DNA of 64,000 nucleotides from Gigantopelta aegis (taxonomy: Eukaryota; Mollusca; Gastropoda; Neomphalida; Peltospiridae), in NCBI RefSeq assembly GCF_016097555.1, contig NC_054704.1, forward strand, positions 31,829,554-31,893,553, written 5' to 3'. Positions 20,841 through 34,363 of this stretch are shown piece after piece. Below the pieces are notes generated by a model that saw nothing but the letters and a program-made list of their open reading frames with translations, ran no database searches and was not told the origin of the DNA. The number at the start of each line of letters is the position of its first letter. Position 1 is the stretch's first letter. A program made the translations under genes and the position numbers.

Positions 20841-23568
20841 CAGCAAGTATATTTCTGCAGGTTATTTATTTTGTGGAATTTGGTTTTCATGAGTTGCAGG
20901 CTTGTAGGTTTTAAACAGCCATTTATGTATTTATAGAAAATCATGTTACTGCACACACATTGTTGTGGTGTTGTTAGTTTTGGGGGGGGAGGATAGTTCC
21001 ACGGAAAAGTACTTTGGGTCATTGTTTTGATTTTTAAAATGGCTTTTAACAAAATTTAGTTAAAACAACATGTGTGGTGTTGAACAGATTGAGATTTAGG
21101 GATGCTTGATTATGATAATAACATCCACCTGTATCACAAAATGGATGCATGCATGTAACTATATTTTAAGTGCATTTTACTTGCTGTATGGTAACTCTAA
21201 CCTCAAATGTGTTCAATATGATCAGATATGAAAGTACTTTTATATTTGACCTTCTCTTAAATCATGTTAATCAAAATATTTTAGGTTATGAATACATGTA
21301 TCTTGTGGTGTCTGTGAACTCGAAATGGGTATGTGCATATTTTACAAAGTCTGCTTTTAATACAGTAAGTGCTTCAAATATGTATATTTATAAACAGCAT
21401 TATATTGAAATTGTTTTTAACTGTAAAAAACCAACAATAATGAATGCCCTGAATGAAAAAGGTAATTTCAAACTGGATATTTATATAGAACCATTTGTAT
21501 AAATGATCACTTCACCTCTCTCTCTCTTCTTTTTGTTTGTGAATGATTGATATTATGAAAGGTATGTAATTGGTTTAATGAAATTGACATGCCTGCACTC
21601 ATGAAATGTTCTGGCATAATTAGTATGTGTGTTATACGTTTATACCAGTATTTGTCATGTGGTCACAAGGTTGATGGGAACCAAGATATATTTTTAGAAC
21701 TTTACCTTTTATCTGTTCTTCACTGGCATGAGCAAACAAAGCATATGGATGTAAAAGGTGTGTATTTTTAAACAGATGCCAAAGTTATGTGGTGCTAGGA
21801 AAGTTTGTCTCACTGAATGGAGAGATCTTGAAAGTTCACAAAGATTTTTTATCTATCAGGCTGCACGGCCAATTTTGTTGAGCCTCGGATGTTACATTGA
21901 TGATTTTTTATATTAACAAATTTAAATACCTCAAAATATGATGGCAGAAGAATTTTTAAGATTTCGGACTACAGTACTCCGTATTTTTCATAGAAGTTTT
22001 AGGATATTAGAGGAAGGGGTTCTGCTTTGGGATATTAAAAAAAAAAGAGTAAATTTTTGTGCTTCAAAAGTAGTCCAACATAATGTTTTTGTATGAACTG
22101 TGTTTTCAGTTCTTAATGAGAATGACCTTTGGGATAATTCAGTGCATTTATTATGCATTGATCATTTTGGCAATTCTTTAATCATGAACATTATATGTAA
22201 ATTCCACAACACACATTAAAACCCATTCATAAGACTCATTTTAAGTTCATGGTATGTAATAAAACTACTTATCTGCAAAATCTGTTTCAGTTAAATTAAA
22301 GTGTTATTTTGGGTCATCTTTTTAAATTTACCCTGCTCGCTGTTTAGCAGTTACTTGTCTTTAAAAACAAAACTAAATCAGTATTTCAATTTTAACAAAT
22401 AATATTTGGTTGTGGGAAAAAGGGGATTTTTTAAGATGTTGCATTGGTGGGTTGGGGAGTAGGTGTGCTTTATGTTTTATTTTTCAAGTCTAATTGTGAA
22501 AGAAATCAAGTAAACATATTTTTTATTTTTATTTTTGGTTTTTGGGGGGGTTTTGATAGACAGACTGAGATATAAATACAGTAAAGTAATCTTTTTAATG
22601 AACTGGAAGGGACCATGATAATTAGTTTGTTATAGTAGTAGTTCGTCGTACACATTTGAAGAAGTTGGCCATTTTCATTTCCATAGTCGGCCATATTGGA
22701 TGTTTTTTATTTAAAAAACCATACATATAGCATACCAGTACCCAATTTTAATACAATTTATTGTAAACAATAAACACCAAAAATGCATTATAGAATTTCA
22801 GATCAATAAATTGTCAAACAATATCATCGTATGTCTACTCCTCAGCAAAGGTAACTTCTTAATTGTTTAGGGTGATAACATATGAAACTGGGGTTGTCCA
22901 GTTTACTCTACATTTCTTGAAAGGTAGCCAATGGTGTGTCGTTGTCAATGTTGTTTGAACTTTGTTGATTGTCGCAAGAAATGATACTTTTGTAAAACAT
23001 TTGACAATACACAATGAGGTCACAATGAGTCATGTCACTAAGTTGGAAATGAGTGATATTCTTTTATGTCGCATGTCGCATGTCTTAATAATGTCACTTG
23101 TCAGCTCGGCCTGTAGTGCAGTGAAGTGTGAACATTCTGTTAATTGTTCAGTAACTTTATCACTTAATTGACACCACTAACATTCTTTGATCTGTTCTGT
23201 GTGGGCATGCTTGCTGCACTGCAGTTTTTGCTTTAAAAGTAACATTGCATTTATTTTCAGTTTGTTGTTAACACACTAATTTACATTGAAATTCACAATT
23301 TGGAACAAAAAATTTAGTTTGTTTTAAAAGTTAATTAGTTGGTTCTATATATTAAAATTTATTAATAATATATAGCGTCAAAAAACAGTAGGCCTACTTT
23401 ACGACCAGTTTGTTGTATGCAGTAGTTTGTTGTAAAAGTGTTTTCATTCTAAGTATACTTTACTGTATATCAATAAAATTCTCTCCAACTTTAGATTTAA
23501 ATATACTGAGAGAAAAAAATAAGGGAACACTTGGTATTGTAGTCCAGATTTCAGTCACATCGTAATGG
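20841..23568. other. TLCD4 3' UTR and flank
   Basis: Follows the TLCD4 stop. Expected to hold its 3' UTR; AATAAA occurs at 22258, but the real poly(A) site cannot be chosen. The ORFs here (e.g. 21170-21502) are AT-rich chance frames. Confidence 0.45.
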
Positions 23569-23811
23569 TTATTTCTCGTTCCAGCCAGTGCTCCACAACT
23601 GGTGTAACAAAGGCTGTGGTATGTACTATTCTGTCTGTGGGATGGTGCATATAAAAGATCCCTTACTGCTAATCGAAAAGAGTAGCCCATGAAGAGGCGA
23701 TAGCAGGTTTTTTCTCAGTATCTGTGTGGTCCTTAGCCATATATTTGATGCCATATAACCGTAAATAAGATGTGTTGAGTGTGTCCTTAAGTAAAACATT
23801 TCCTTCCTTCC
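23569..23811 (+). mobile_element. SINE, core A + tail B, 5' truncated
   Basis: Starts 'ttatttctcgttccagccagtgc' (head-A core) and continues into tail B ('ccatatttgatgccatataaccg', 'taaaacatttccttcc'). 'atttcagtcac' and 'atcgtaatggt' occur on both sides, an imperfect target duplication. Confidence 0.82.
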
Positions 23812-24893
23812 AAATTTCAGTCACTATTAGCATCGTAATGGTGTACAAGTACAAAGATGCAAGATTGAATATTGGTAGTGTCAGATTGAAAGTCAGTAGC
23901 ACAGCTAACTTTCTAACACTGTGGATGAATGTTTCATTGTAGTCCTGCTTTTCTGTTAGTTCTCGTGTGAACCTTTATTTTTTTCCATCAGTATATTATT
24001 ATCTCAGTGAGTCGGGATCCAAGTTTAATTTGATTTGAATTGTTTGTTTTTCAATCATAGCCTGTCTTGATTGGGCAAGATAACATACATAATACCGGTG
24101 ATTCTTGTCTTTATATTTTGTCCTCAGGATCAAGGTTATTGCAACGAATTCTATTTGGCTCATGCCTTGTTCAAATACACACAGGTCTGTAGGTTCATTA
24201 TTCCCAGAATATAAAATGTACTGAATCTAATTTCAACACCAAATCATTATAACTGATTATGATTTCATGGCATTTAATTATGAATTTTGTTACACATATG
24301 CTAGTTTTTGGGGATGTTTTTTAAATGGGGAAAAAAAGGAAAGAAAACTGTTATTTTTCATCTTGGTTGAAACGAATTGTTTTTGTTTGTATTAGTTTTA
24401 TACCTCGATAAATCTTCAACAGTTTGATATTATGTGGCATTGTATACCGTGTCTTCTGTGAATATTGTGATATTAGCAGTTTGCTTAATGTGTCAAACAT
24501 TGGTATTGTTATATGAGAGGTTAAAGAAGTATGGTTCACAACTGAGATTGTCACATTTATAGAGCGAATCGAGTCCAGTTTTATTAACCACCTTTTTAGA
24601 ATCATTAATTTTAAATTGATATTTGTCACACTACACAGATACTTAAATGTTATTGTTAAAATGTTTTGTTTTAAGGAGTAAGGTATTATATTAAGTCTGT
24701 TACTACATGTACATCACCGTGGTGATTTGGAGTGTTTTACATATATATGTGGGTAAAGGAAGATAAATTAATGGATGGACACCTAGGGCTAAACCTTGGT
24801 GTTAGCCAGATGTGTTTTGGATATCAATTCATAAATCTGGTAGTTCAATGCGCTAACATATTTTAAACCTGTTAAGTGGCTCCACATCATATA

Positions 24894-25421
24894 TACTCTT
24901 TAAAAAAAGTAGGGGAACCTGAAATATTAATGTTAATATCAACTATTAGACCGAACATACGTTTTGACCACAGACATCCAAGTAAAGAACGTTCAGGTCT
25001 ATTTATCAACAAACCGAAACACATTCCATAGTTTGCACATGCATCACGCAGTTGCCCCGTACACGTGCATGGGGTGTCATTCTCGATTTTAACAATTTCC
25101 AGGAAGGTCCATTAATCACATTGGAACATTATTTCTGTCAATCTTTTTCATTCTGTTTATCATACAGTTGTTACTGTTTTGTTTTTAGTCATTTTTAATT
25201 TACTGATAAAAAAACGTCAACTTTCAAATTTCACTTCTGACCCCAATCATCCTTCAAGATCTTTGGTGGTCATAAAACCTACTGTAATACTGAACTACCG
25301 GTTGTAATATTTGCCCAATTAATTCACTATTATCATATAACCATTCTCCACAGATAATATACCTTACAATTTTGGCAATTATAAATTCTTATTAGAGTTC
25401 CCCTACTTTTTTTGAAGAGTA
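24894..25421. mobile_element. 528-bp Tc1/mariner-type MITE
   Basis: Ends TACTCTTTAAAAAAAGTAGG and, inverted, CCTACTTTTTTTGAAGAGTA, about 26 bp with one or two mismatches, flanked by TA on each side. No transposase frame. Probably an internally deleted relative of a mariner element. Confidence 0.82.
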
Positions 25422-25423
25422 TA

Positions 25424-28400
25424 TTATAATACTGTACATTTGATGTCTTCATTTAAATAATAAAAAAATAAATAAAAAAAAGGCCTAAAATGTAATAAAA
25501 CACAGGAATGAAGGTCCGTTTACAACTGGTGACACTCAGTAAATCATTTGGATACTTCAAAACCATTATCTAAACACAGTTATCTCATTTGACTTTTTTT
25601 TAACATTCCATTTTCAGCTAGATTTAAGAAAATATTTGTATTTTGTATAACAAGACCATGAAATAATTTGCTTGCTGTTACTTGACGGTTTGGTATAACC
25701 GTGACCACCATTTTACTAGTAGACATTTTAATTTATTTTGTATTTAAAAAAAAAAATAATAGTTTCTGAAAAAGTGTTAATTTTTAGGTGTTGGTCAAGA
25801 TTCAGTAATGCATTTTTGAACAGCTTTGAAATGGTTTTTTTTATATATATTACAACAATAGTGTTATCCAATCACAGAATCTAAATGTTGGTGGTAAAAT
25901 TGTGTAAAATCTGCCTTTTTTGTTACTTCAGTATAAACCTGTTCTGTCAGTAATATATTAATTATTTTATTTATTTTAATGAGTGTTTTTATTAGCATTT
26001 TCCTTCAAGGTTTTTAAGTTATTTTGTTTTTAATTTATTATGGCAATACAGTAACTTTCAGGCATGTAGCTTGGCCCAAATTTGATATTTTAAGGCATGA
26101 ATTCCTTTGACAAAGTGTTTGATATAACTCACTGTGGAAAATGGTCTCTTTGGTCATCAATGTTTTGTAAAGTATTTGAGAATTTTGAAAATAGCTATTG
26201 AGTTATGAGGAATTATGCATTACTTGTCTTGAGTGAATGAATGTTATAAACCCAAGCCTTTGGTATGTGTTTTACAAGAATCATTCACAACAGACAGGTA
26301 GTTTTTAACTCCTCGTAACAAGCTGTTTATTCTTTTTATTACTGATTGTCACTTTTAACTGCTTTTAGTAGAAAAATCCTTGACTGTCAAAAGTAGTTCC
26401 ATCAGCCATTACGTCATATAACCCTGAATGCATTACATAATTTGTCAAATGTTTAAAATACAATATAATGTCACTATAATTGCTTTAAAACATTTTTTTT
26501 TTTTTCTATATTGTCAATGCAGCTTCTTATAAAAATATACCATTTCATGTTTATGAAGCAAATTAGTCAAAATGTTCCTGTAAATCTATGTAGATCCTGT
26601 AACATATGCATAATTAGTTCTTGAATGGAAACATTAAATTAAAGAAAGTGAAGTTCTGGTCATAGATACTCTGCATATTTTAGTTCATATGGGTAATAAA
26701 TGCCACTAGTAAAATACTAAATATTTATTATAATGTAATCTTGTCAAATTATAATAGGAATGTGAATAGTGAAGGAGTTTTTAAACTGGCATAGTCCAAA
26801 AATGAATACCATGAGCCAGTCTTTCCACTTGGCAAATATGTTCAATGGCATGTTGGTGTTTAGTTTATGGTCACTATAAAATGTTTATCAGTACTAAAGC
26901 CAACAGACATTTGGTGGTTGCTAGGAGATACATTTTGACTTGGACATGGTGCTGAATGATCTCAATTGAGATGCAGTGATCACAAAGCATGGCCAGCAAT
27001 ATTTGTTTTGGCAGGTGTGTCTGCCAAGCAGTCCTCAAGGATTAACAATCTTCCAAGGTCCACCTTATTTTCCAGTAATTTGTCTCGATGGCGAAAGATT
27101 TAGTATCCACCATCAAGTTACTTGCATAGGCAGCATGAATATTTCTGTCAAGTGGGTAAAAGGACTCAGAATCAGATATTGAGGGGTTTTGTTTTTTTTA
27201 CCTGTCAACACTTTGTAGCAGCCTGGTTGTCACCTCCATAAGGTGTTCTATAAAGTCATCTGTGTTTTTTGGCTGGAACATTTGGTCAATTTTGTGGATG
27301 CATTTCTAGCAGCAGCAGTTTTACAGAATGATCACTGAGAGAATCTTATGTCAGGACCGTCAAGTTCACCAGTTAATTGACTGCTTCAACCAAGTCACAC
27401 AACTTTCTTTGCAACAGAAGCAACGGCTGGACTTAACACTGAGAGAATATGCTCTGTTTACATTTTGCAATAAAGTGAAATTGCAAAACAGCATTTCTAT
27501 GGCTCGCATTCTTTTTCTTTTTTGCTCTGACTGCAACTTAGTTTTGCTGTGACTGCAACTTTTTGGACTCAAACTTAGCTTCTCACTTCCCCATACTGTA
27601 TTTAAACATGGTTGGAAATTACTTTTAAATTTAGTTTTTAGCTTTTTAAGACACTTATTTATTTTTATTTTTTTTATTATTATTATTATTATTTGTATTA
27701 TTATTTTTTTTTTACATGTGCACATGCGACACATCTGCCTTGCTACACACCTGTCTTTGACTAGTAAAAAACACATCAAGTAGGTATTATAGTGAAAAGG
27801 GAACCAATGAATTGGCATATAACTATATAATTAATAATGTTAAATCTTATATTAAAACATTACTGAGTTTTAAACCCATACCAACTCAAAAAACATTTTT
27901 TACTAAAAAAATTCGGTGTAAATAAAAAAGTTTCCGTAAAGATTGCCGTCAAATTATATAGATTAATCTCATTTTTAATACAGGGGTGAAGACAATGCTA
28001 GAACAGCCTTGGCTGAAATTGCTATCGAAGTAATCAACAATGCAGAACACTGTTCCATCAGTTGTCTTCATACCTGAATTGTAAAATAAGATTTAGCCTA
28101 TGCAATTTGATGATAATTTGCAAAGAATGTTTTTTTTTTTACACTGAATTGTTTTTCAAAAAATAATATTTGAGTTGGTTTGGGTTTAAAACTTAATTAT
28201 ATTTGTTTATATGAATTTTAACTTTATTCATTATAGAGTTATATGCCAATTCATCGGTTCCCTTTTCACACAGACTTAACATGCATGTACTTAATTAATT
28301 ATCTATAAAAGTATGGTCTTTGATGCAACCACAATATTAGTGAAAGTTTGTATTGCTCAAATATGTTAGTTTTTATTATGTTGCAGATTTGGTGGGTTTC

Positions 28401-31227
28401 AAAAAATATAAGGATTTTGCCATTACCACAGAAGTAGAAGTATTACAACATGGTTGTGTCTGGTGAAAATATTACCTTGTGTTTATCTTTTGGTGGAATC
28501 TAGTCAGGCTTGATGTAATGCTGTTTTTATTGTTGTGCGTACAAATCGTGTTTCAACATACTCGGCACAGTTTGCAATACCTTATTTAAACTGAAATATA
28601 GATAATTACTGGCATGCTTTAAAAGCAAAATAATGCATGTTTTGTTACAGATGTTTTTTCAAATCATAATTTATTGATTTCACATTGGGTTGCATTATGT
28701 GTATTTGTCATATCAGAATTTTTATTACCACTACCACAACTGTTAAAATTTACAAAAACTTCATAGGGGAACAGGAAATGAATTAAAGTGCCCATTCAAG
28801 TACTCAACCGTCATTATGTTGCCCAGATTTCTTGTTTTTAAGAAAAACAGGAAGTAACTGCTGTTTATTTTGTTTGTTGCCAACTAGAAATTAGGGCTGT
28901 ATTCATTACATTAGTTTTGTCAGTGCTGGCAAGCAATTTAACTGTCTCTCTTCCTATTATATTTGATTATTTCTTAGCATTTTATTTTTTTAAATTTCAA
29001 GATGTATAGGTCTCTTTAGTGATATTCTTAATATGTTGCCTGAAAATGTCTTTTATATATCTATATTCATGTACGATGTATTTAAGATTGTTTGTAATGA
29101 ATTAATTGATTTTGCTGTAAGACTAATCAACATGTTTATCTTTTTAAAACATTTTAAGCTTTGTCAAGCTTAACCAGTTGTGATGAATAGAAATTTTTTC
29201 CTGTTCTTTTATATATATTATAGTTTTTTCCCTAGATATTTAGCAAAGCATGGTAGACTAACCACTTTTGGGTCATTTTCACCATTTTCAGAGCACTTGG
29301 GGGTTTTCATTAAAGACAAAAAACTAATTGAAATAAATTGCAAAATATATAACAGGCATATTTTATTAATTAATAATACAATTTCAGAATTGATTATTGA
29401 AAAAGGCTTGTTTAAGCTGATTTGTTGCGAGATGTCGCTAGACTATTGAAGCATGGTGTTGCACCATGCAAAAACGAGCTTGGGAAAACACTAATTATAT
29501 ATTTGAATACGACTACAAATATTTACGGTATTAGTGGAATTACAAACTCGGTTACTGATGTGGATGCTAGTCATTGTCTGTTTTATGTCAGTCAATGAAA
29601 ATTTTGTCATGCTTTTATTATTCATTTAGTATGACAGCATTGACTGAAAATGTTTTTTAATGAATAACATTCGTCTGCAACATGTTAATTAATTTTTTCT
29701 TCTAACTAACTAATACAATTTCTATTCTAGCCGATGACATCACTCTACCACCCAATATTTTTATAAATGTGGAATGGAAAAAGGGAAAAATAAAATAGCT
29801 TTTATTCATTTTCCTTTATCCATTGAAATTCCACAGTGTAATAAAAACTGTAGCATTGCTTAAAATATTAAAGTAGTTTGAGTAACAAAATGTTAGGGTG
29901 ATTTTCACTTTTTGTTTTCTTTTTTAATGATTTGTTTTTTTATCCTTTGATTTCCACCTGAACATGATCCTGATATGGAATAGCATAAACATTCCAAGTA
30001 CCGTAATGAAATAAAGGGTCAAAGTAATTTATGCATTTAGATTAAATCATATACATGTATCTGCACTCCGATTAAATCACATATCTGCACTAGACATAAT
30101 CCTTGCTTGTAGAAAGTGTGAGAGTATGGAGATCGAATGGAATTACTTTTGAAATATCACTTCAAGTAGCTCAATTAATCATATCATATTGCAAACGTTT
30201 AGATTTCACGCACAAGTATGAACTTTAAATTCTCTTCAATACATCAGTTAGCCTATATTTTAATTGTTAAAGTCTTTGTTGTACTTCTCATAGACACAGT
30301 GATTTCAGTTTGTACGATTCAAATGATTAGTCACAGCTTTTACACTTATGTATGTATTTCATGAATGTGTGTGATATGAGAGATGAAAGGTTATGGACAT
30401 GTTTTTGTCAGCAGTCTTTGTTTTATGCTTTTATATTTAATAAATGTGTTTACATGAATTGTGTTCTGTTTCCCCTTTAAACATTGTATTATGTCATTGC
30501 TTTAAATACACAAACAGCAACATTGTCAAACAATGGTAATTTCTATATAAAAGAAAATGTTTTGTCTGCATGCTGTTATGATTATCAGTGGCTATCAGAT
30601 GCTTAACACAAATTAATTATCGCATTTCATGTATAATGAGGAGTGGTGTAGTCACTATTACAGTCCACTACTTTTTGTTTGGCATCATGGCGTTATGTAT
30701 ATGCACTTTTCCACAGATGACAGTACATAACGAGGCCTTGATGTACCAGATGTGGGACACAACTCGCACCAGGAAATAATAGTTGATTCATTAATTTGTT
30801 TTAGAAACAAATATTTGTTTAATTACATCACATAGGCTCTTTCAAAAAACCCAGCAAAGAATCTTTGGTTAATAAAAATCACTGTAATAATAGTGGAGAA
30901 GCAGTATATTTCCTTTTTTATCTTTTTTTAAATCTTTTTTTTTTGCGGGGTGGTGGTGCCAACATAATACTTGTTACTAGTACTTAATGCAGCTTTCTTA
31001 AAATTCTTATATGAAACAATATCTACAAATTTAACTAAACTGCTCTTTAATCCAGTAATTATGAAGAATGGGCAACAGTGTCAAAAGATATCAGGCCATG
31101 ACTAAAGATTTGAAAAAAATACAAAATGGCCTCTGTGAATTGCTCCAAACAGTTTAAAACAGCACATTATGGAAGTGGGAATGGATTAAAAGGTGAAGAA
31201 GATAATTGAGAGTGGAAGTAGGGAATT
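25424..31227. other. Long intergenic stretch, nothing recognised
   Basis: About 5.8 kb of AT-rich sequence between TLCD4 and IFT74. No coding exon, RNA gene or clear repeat was recognised. ORFs at 27328-27552 and 27366-27818 overlap on opposite strands; the second is partly low-complexity I/K sequence from an ATT run. Confidence 0.45.
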
Positions 31228-31560
31228 TTTTATTTAACAACACAATTGACATTTTAAACTTCACTGCTGCCATACACTCCCAACTAGTAGCTGGGGATCT
31301 TTTATATGCATCATCCCACAGACAAATAGTACATACCACTGTGTTTGTTAACCAGGATCTTTTATATGCATCATCCCACAGACAAATAGTACATACCACT
31401 GTGTTTGTTAACCAGGATCTTTTATATGCATCATCCCACAGACAAATAGTACATACCAATGAGTTTGTTAACCAATTGTGGAACACTGGCTGGAATGAGA
31501 AATGAAATGGCCCAATGGGCTCACTGACGGGAATCAATTCTAGACAGACCATGCATCAGA
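31228..31560 (-). mobile_element. SINE, head A, with internal triplication
   Basis: Reverse-oriented copy ('cccaatgggctcactgacgg' = head; 'gatcttttatatgcatcatcccacagac' = core). It is inflated by a 60-bp tandem repeat at 31296-31475. Confidence 0.8.
31296..31475 (+). repeat. 60-bp unit in three tandem copies
   Basis: The unit starts GATCTTTTATATGCATCATC and ends GTTTGTTAACCAG. The first two units are identical base for base. The third differs by a few bases near its end (ACCAATGAG for ACCACTGTG). The unit is a piece of the SINE core. Confidence 0.97.
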
Positions 31561-32111
31561 GATTGAGATAGTGATATTTTCCTAGACACTTGTAGTACGA
31601 CTTTTGATCCAAAGTAGTGACTAAGTCTACTGGTTATATATTTTTAAAAATTTGATCATTTAATAAATGATGAAACAACTTTTATTGTCTGCAATATCAT
31701 TATTTTCACTCACAATGCTGAGGTTACACTGGCTTTTTGTTGGGGGTTTTAAGGGGTGGCGGAACTATTTTGAATTTTCTTTGATAATTTTACTCAACAT
31801 GTAAAAGGTAAATAAGTTATTAATAAGGTTATAGGGCGCTGCAAAATCTAATCATTATTTAAGGAAGTGAAGTGCCAAATATTTATGGTATAATTTAATT
31901 AATTTATACAGAAGTATGAGATGAAGCAAATGCTAGAGCAAATCCATTTTTTACTGTTTCAATTTTATTTGTTTCAGATGTCTGTCTTTAAGTTAATATT
32001 GACTAGTAAACTTTTCATATAGGTCTTGTTAACGTTCGGAATAGTTCGTACGTTTTCGTTCATGGATTTGGAGCACTCGGAACTTCGTTATTGGCCGAGG
32101 TGTTCCGAATG

Positions 32112-32570
32112 ATATGGCCTCAGACCACAATTAATTTCGCTATATGTTTCTATATAGCCTTAGTGGCTATAATATTTTTATTAATATCAGCAGGCCCGTG
32201 AAGTTTTGTATGTACCTTTGCCTGCATGGGGGACACATACCCTGAAAAGGACAACCCCTGTTGTCCAGCTCTTTCTCCCAGCATATTGGTTTAAACAGAC
32301 ACACCCTCTAAACCTGGCCGGAGTACACCCATTTTACACAAAAAGCACTACTTTTGCATGGGCCGGAATTACCACAAACAAGTCTTCAATGTCAACAAGT
32401 TACACATGTTTACAAACTACATGCTATCCCCTGTCACTTCAGTCAAACAGTTGCCACTTCATAGCTGTCTGCCATGAAATAATCACAGTCAAACAGCAGA
32501 CTACTTGCGCGGTGAAACTTCCGGATTTTCGACAACCAAATGGGAAGATAACTGTAATCTGAGGCCATAT
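32112..32570. mobile_element. Possible 0.46-kb inverted-repeat element
   Basis: ATATGGCCTCAGACCACAAT at the left and ATTACAGA-type TCTGAGGCCATAT at the right match inversely over 13 exact bases, and over 22 with mismatches. TA dinucleotides could be the target. The 118-codon ORF inside is not protein-like. Tentative. Confidence 0.45.
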
Positions 32571-32853
32571 TTGGAGAAAAGACGGAATAGACTGGGTAAA
32601 GGATCTTATGATTTTGAAGTGGAACATTTAATAAAAATTGGTCTGTAAGATACATTCCAAATAGTGTAAACTGTCTTGACTGTTATTTAACAACAATTCC
32701 GCAATTTTCACTATAACGTTGTGTTATACATTACAGAAAACATGTAAGTATTTAAGATATAATAATATGTAAATGAAATGTTTAGTTCGTTGGATGCAAG
32801 ATAAAACATGCACTGTTCTATATCATCCTGGAATCTCCGCTGTCAAAATATCA

Positions 32854-33683
32854 TTAAAGCTGCACACCCTAGTTCCATCCATCGAAAATAAGTTATATTT
32901 TGGTTAATCTACAAACCTGTAACACACTTAGATCACGTTTTTATCAAATGGAGTGAAAAAGCAGGTTTTATATCGATAAATACCATGGGAATCCCCATGT
33001 CCCAATTGCTTGAAATAATTTTGAAAGTTAGTATTCTGATATCACCGGTAGATGTTGCTCGAAGCACAACAATGCCTACGTCACGACAAATTTCACAGAG
33101 TGCGCACAGACATGGGGTGCATTCTTTTCACCTCTCCTGGACATGTTCCAACTGTTCTGTCCTGGTTGTATCCCCTCTCCAGATATCGTAAGACTTAGCA
33201 AAATTATTGGTTTTAAGGGTTTGTAACGTTTTGTATTGAGACACTTACTTGTCTGAACTTTATTGTTACTGAAAATGTTAACGAACTGTGAAGAAAAATC
33301 TCACAAATGAACAACAACAAATCGGATGTTGATTGCGCGAACCGTGCACGAGAAAACAAACCGAACCAAAATGATAACGGTCACATGGTATACCAACATC
33401 TGTGACGTTTACACAGGAAGATTCCCTCTAAAAATAGATTGGACCTCGCTTGCTTAACGTTTTTTTCTCGACAGCACGTCTTGTGAAAAAATGCAAAAAA
33501 TGCATTTCATGGTTTTACAAACATCAGGATTACCAAAAAGCACTTCAGGTGAATGGAAATGTGTATTCTAAATAATAAAATGTAAGTAAAGTGCAATTTT
33601 ATTTGTGAAAAAATGGGGTTTAATAGCGAAAGACAACGCCGTAATGGTTAACAAATAGCCGTAACTAGGGTGTGTCCCTTTAA
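32854..33683. mobile_element. piggyBac-like non-autonomous element, 830 bp
   Basis: TTAAAGCTGCACACCCTAGTT at the left and AACTAGGGTGTGTCCCTTTAA at the right pair inversely with two or three mismatches, TTAA at each end. An internal 180 bp (33190-33370) matches, in reverse, the dispersed repeats at 3446 and 37080. No transposase. Confidence 0.8.
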
Positions 33684-33957
33684 TATGCAGACTCTGAGAC
33701 TGCCATTCAGTGAATCACGTTGATACTGATGCCAGTATCTTGTCGATAATTACTACCGAGTAGACATTGGCACAGTCAGTATTATTAATAAATAATAATT
33801 TAGAATTACTGTATAATTACAGTGTTTTTGTTGGGTAAAAATTAAAGGAGGGCGGCGGCGTGACACTCCACCCTTCAAACAAAAAACAAACCCAAGGGGG
33901 AGGGGAGAGAAAACTTGGTTACCATATATTGTTGTGTCTTGGTCAACTTTGTGGAAA

Positions 33958-34350
33958 AAAAGAAAGAAAGAAATGTTTTATTTAACAACGCACTCAACAC
34001 ATTTTATTTACGGTTATATGGCGTCAGACATATGGTTAAGGACCACACAGATTTTGAGAGGAAACCTGCTGTCGCCACTACATGGGCTACTCTTTCCGAT
34101 TAGCAGCAAGGGATCTTTTATTTGCACTTCCCACAGGCAGAATAGCACAAACCATGGCCTTTGTTGAACCAGTTATGGATCACTGGTGGGTGCAAGTGAT
34201 TTACACCTACCCATTGAGCCTTGCGGAGCACTCACTCAGGGTTTGGAGTCGGTATCTGGATTAAAAATCCCATGCCTCGACTGTGATCCGAACCCAGTAC
34301 CTACCAGCCTGTAGACCTGATGGCCTAACCACTATGCCACCGAGGCCAGT
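33958..34350 (-). mobile_element. SINE, head B + tail B, exact target duplication
   Basis: Reverse-oriented full-length copy. AACTTTGTGGAAA flanks both sides (33945-33957, 34351-34363). Overlapping ORFs here are SINE by-products. Confidence 0.93.
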
Positions 34351-34363
34351 AACTTTGTGGAAA

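Noticed and set aside
21170-21502. 110-codon ORF after TLCD4
   Set aside because: AT-rich frame in the probable TLCD4 3' UTR, without splice signals or a recognisable domain.
27366-27818. 150-codon minus-strand ORF
   Set aside because: Contains a low-complexity I/K run from an ATT/TTT tract, overlaps an ORF on the other strand and shows no domain.
31296-31475. Regular 60-bp repeats considered as a CRISPR-like array
   Set aside because: Eukaryotic context, no spacers between the units, and the unit is a SINE fragment.
32206-32562. 118-codon ORF
   Set aside because: Lies inside a probable inverted-repeat element, is rich in T/C/S without domain features, and is overlapped by antisense ORFs.
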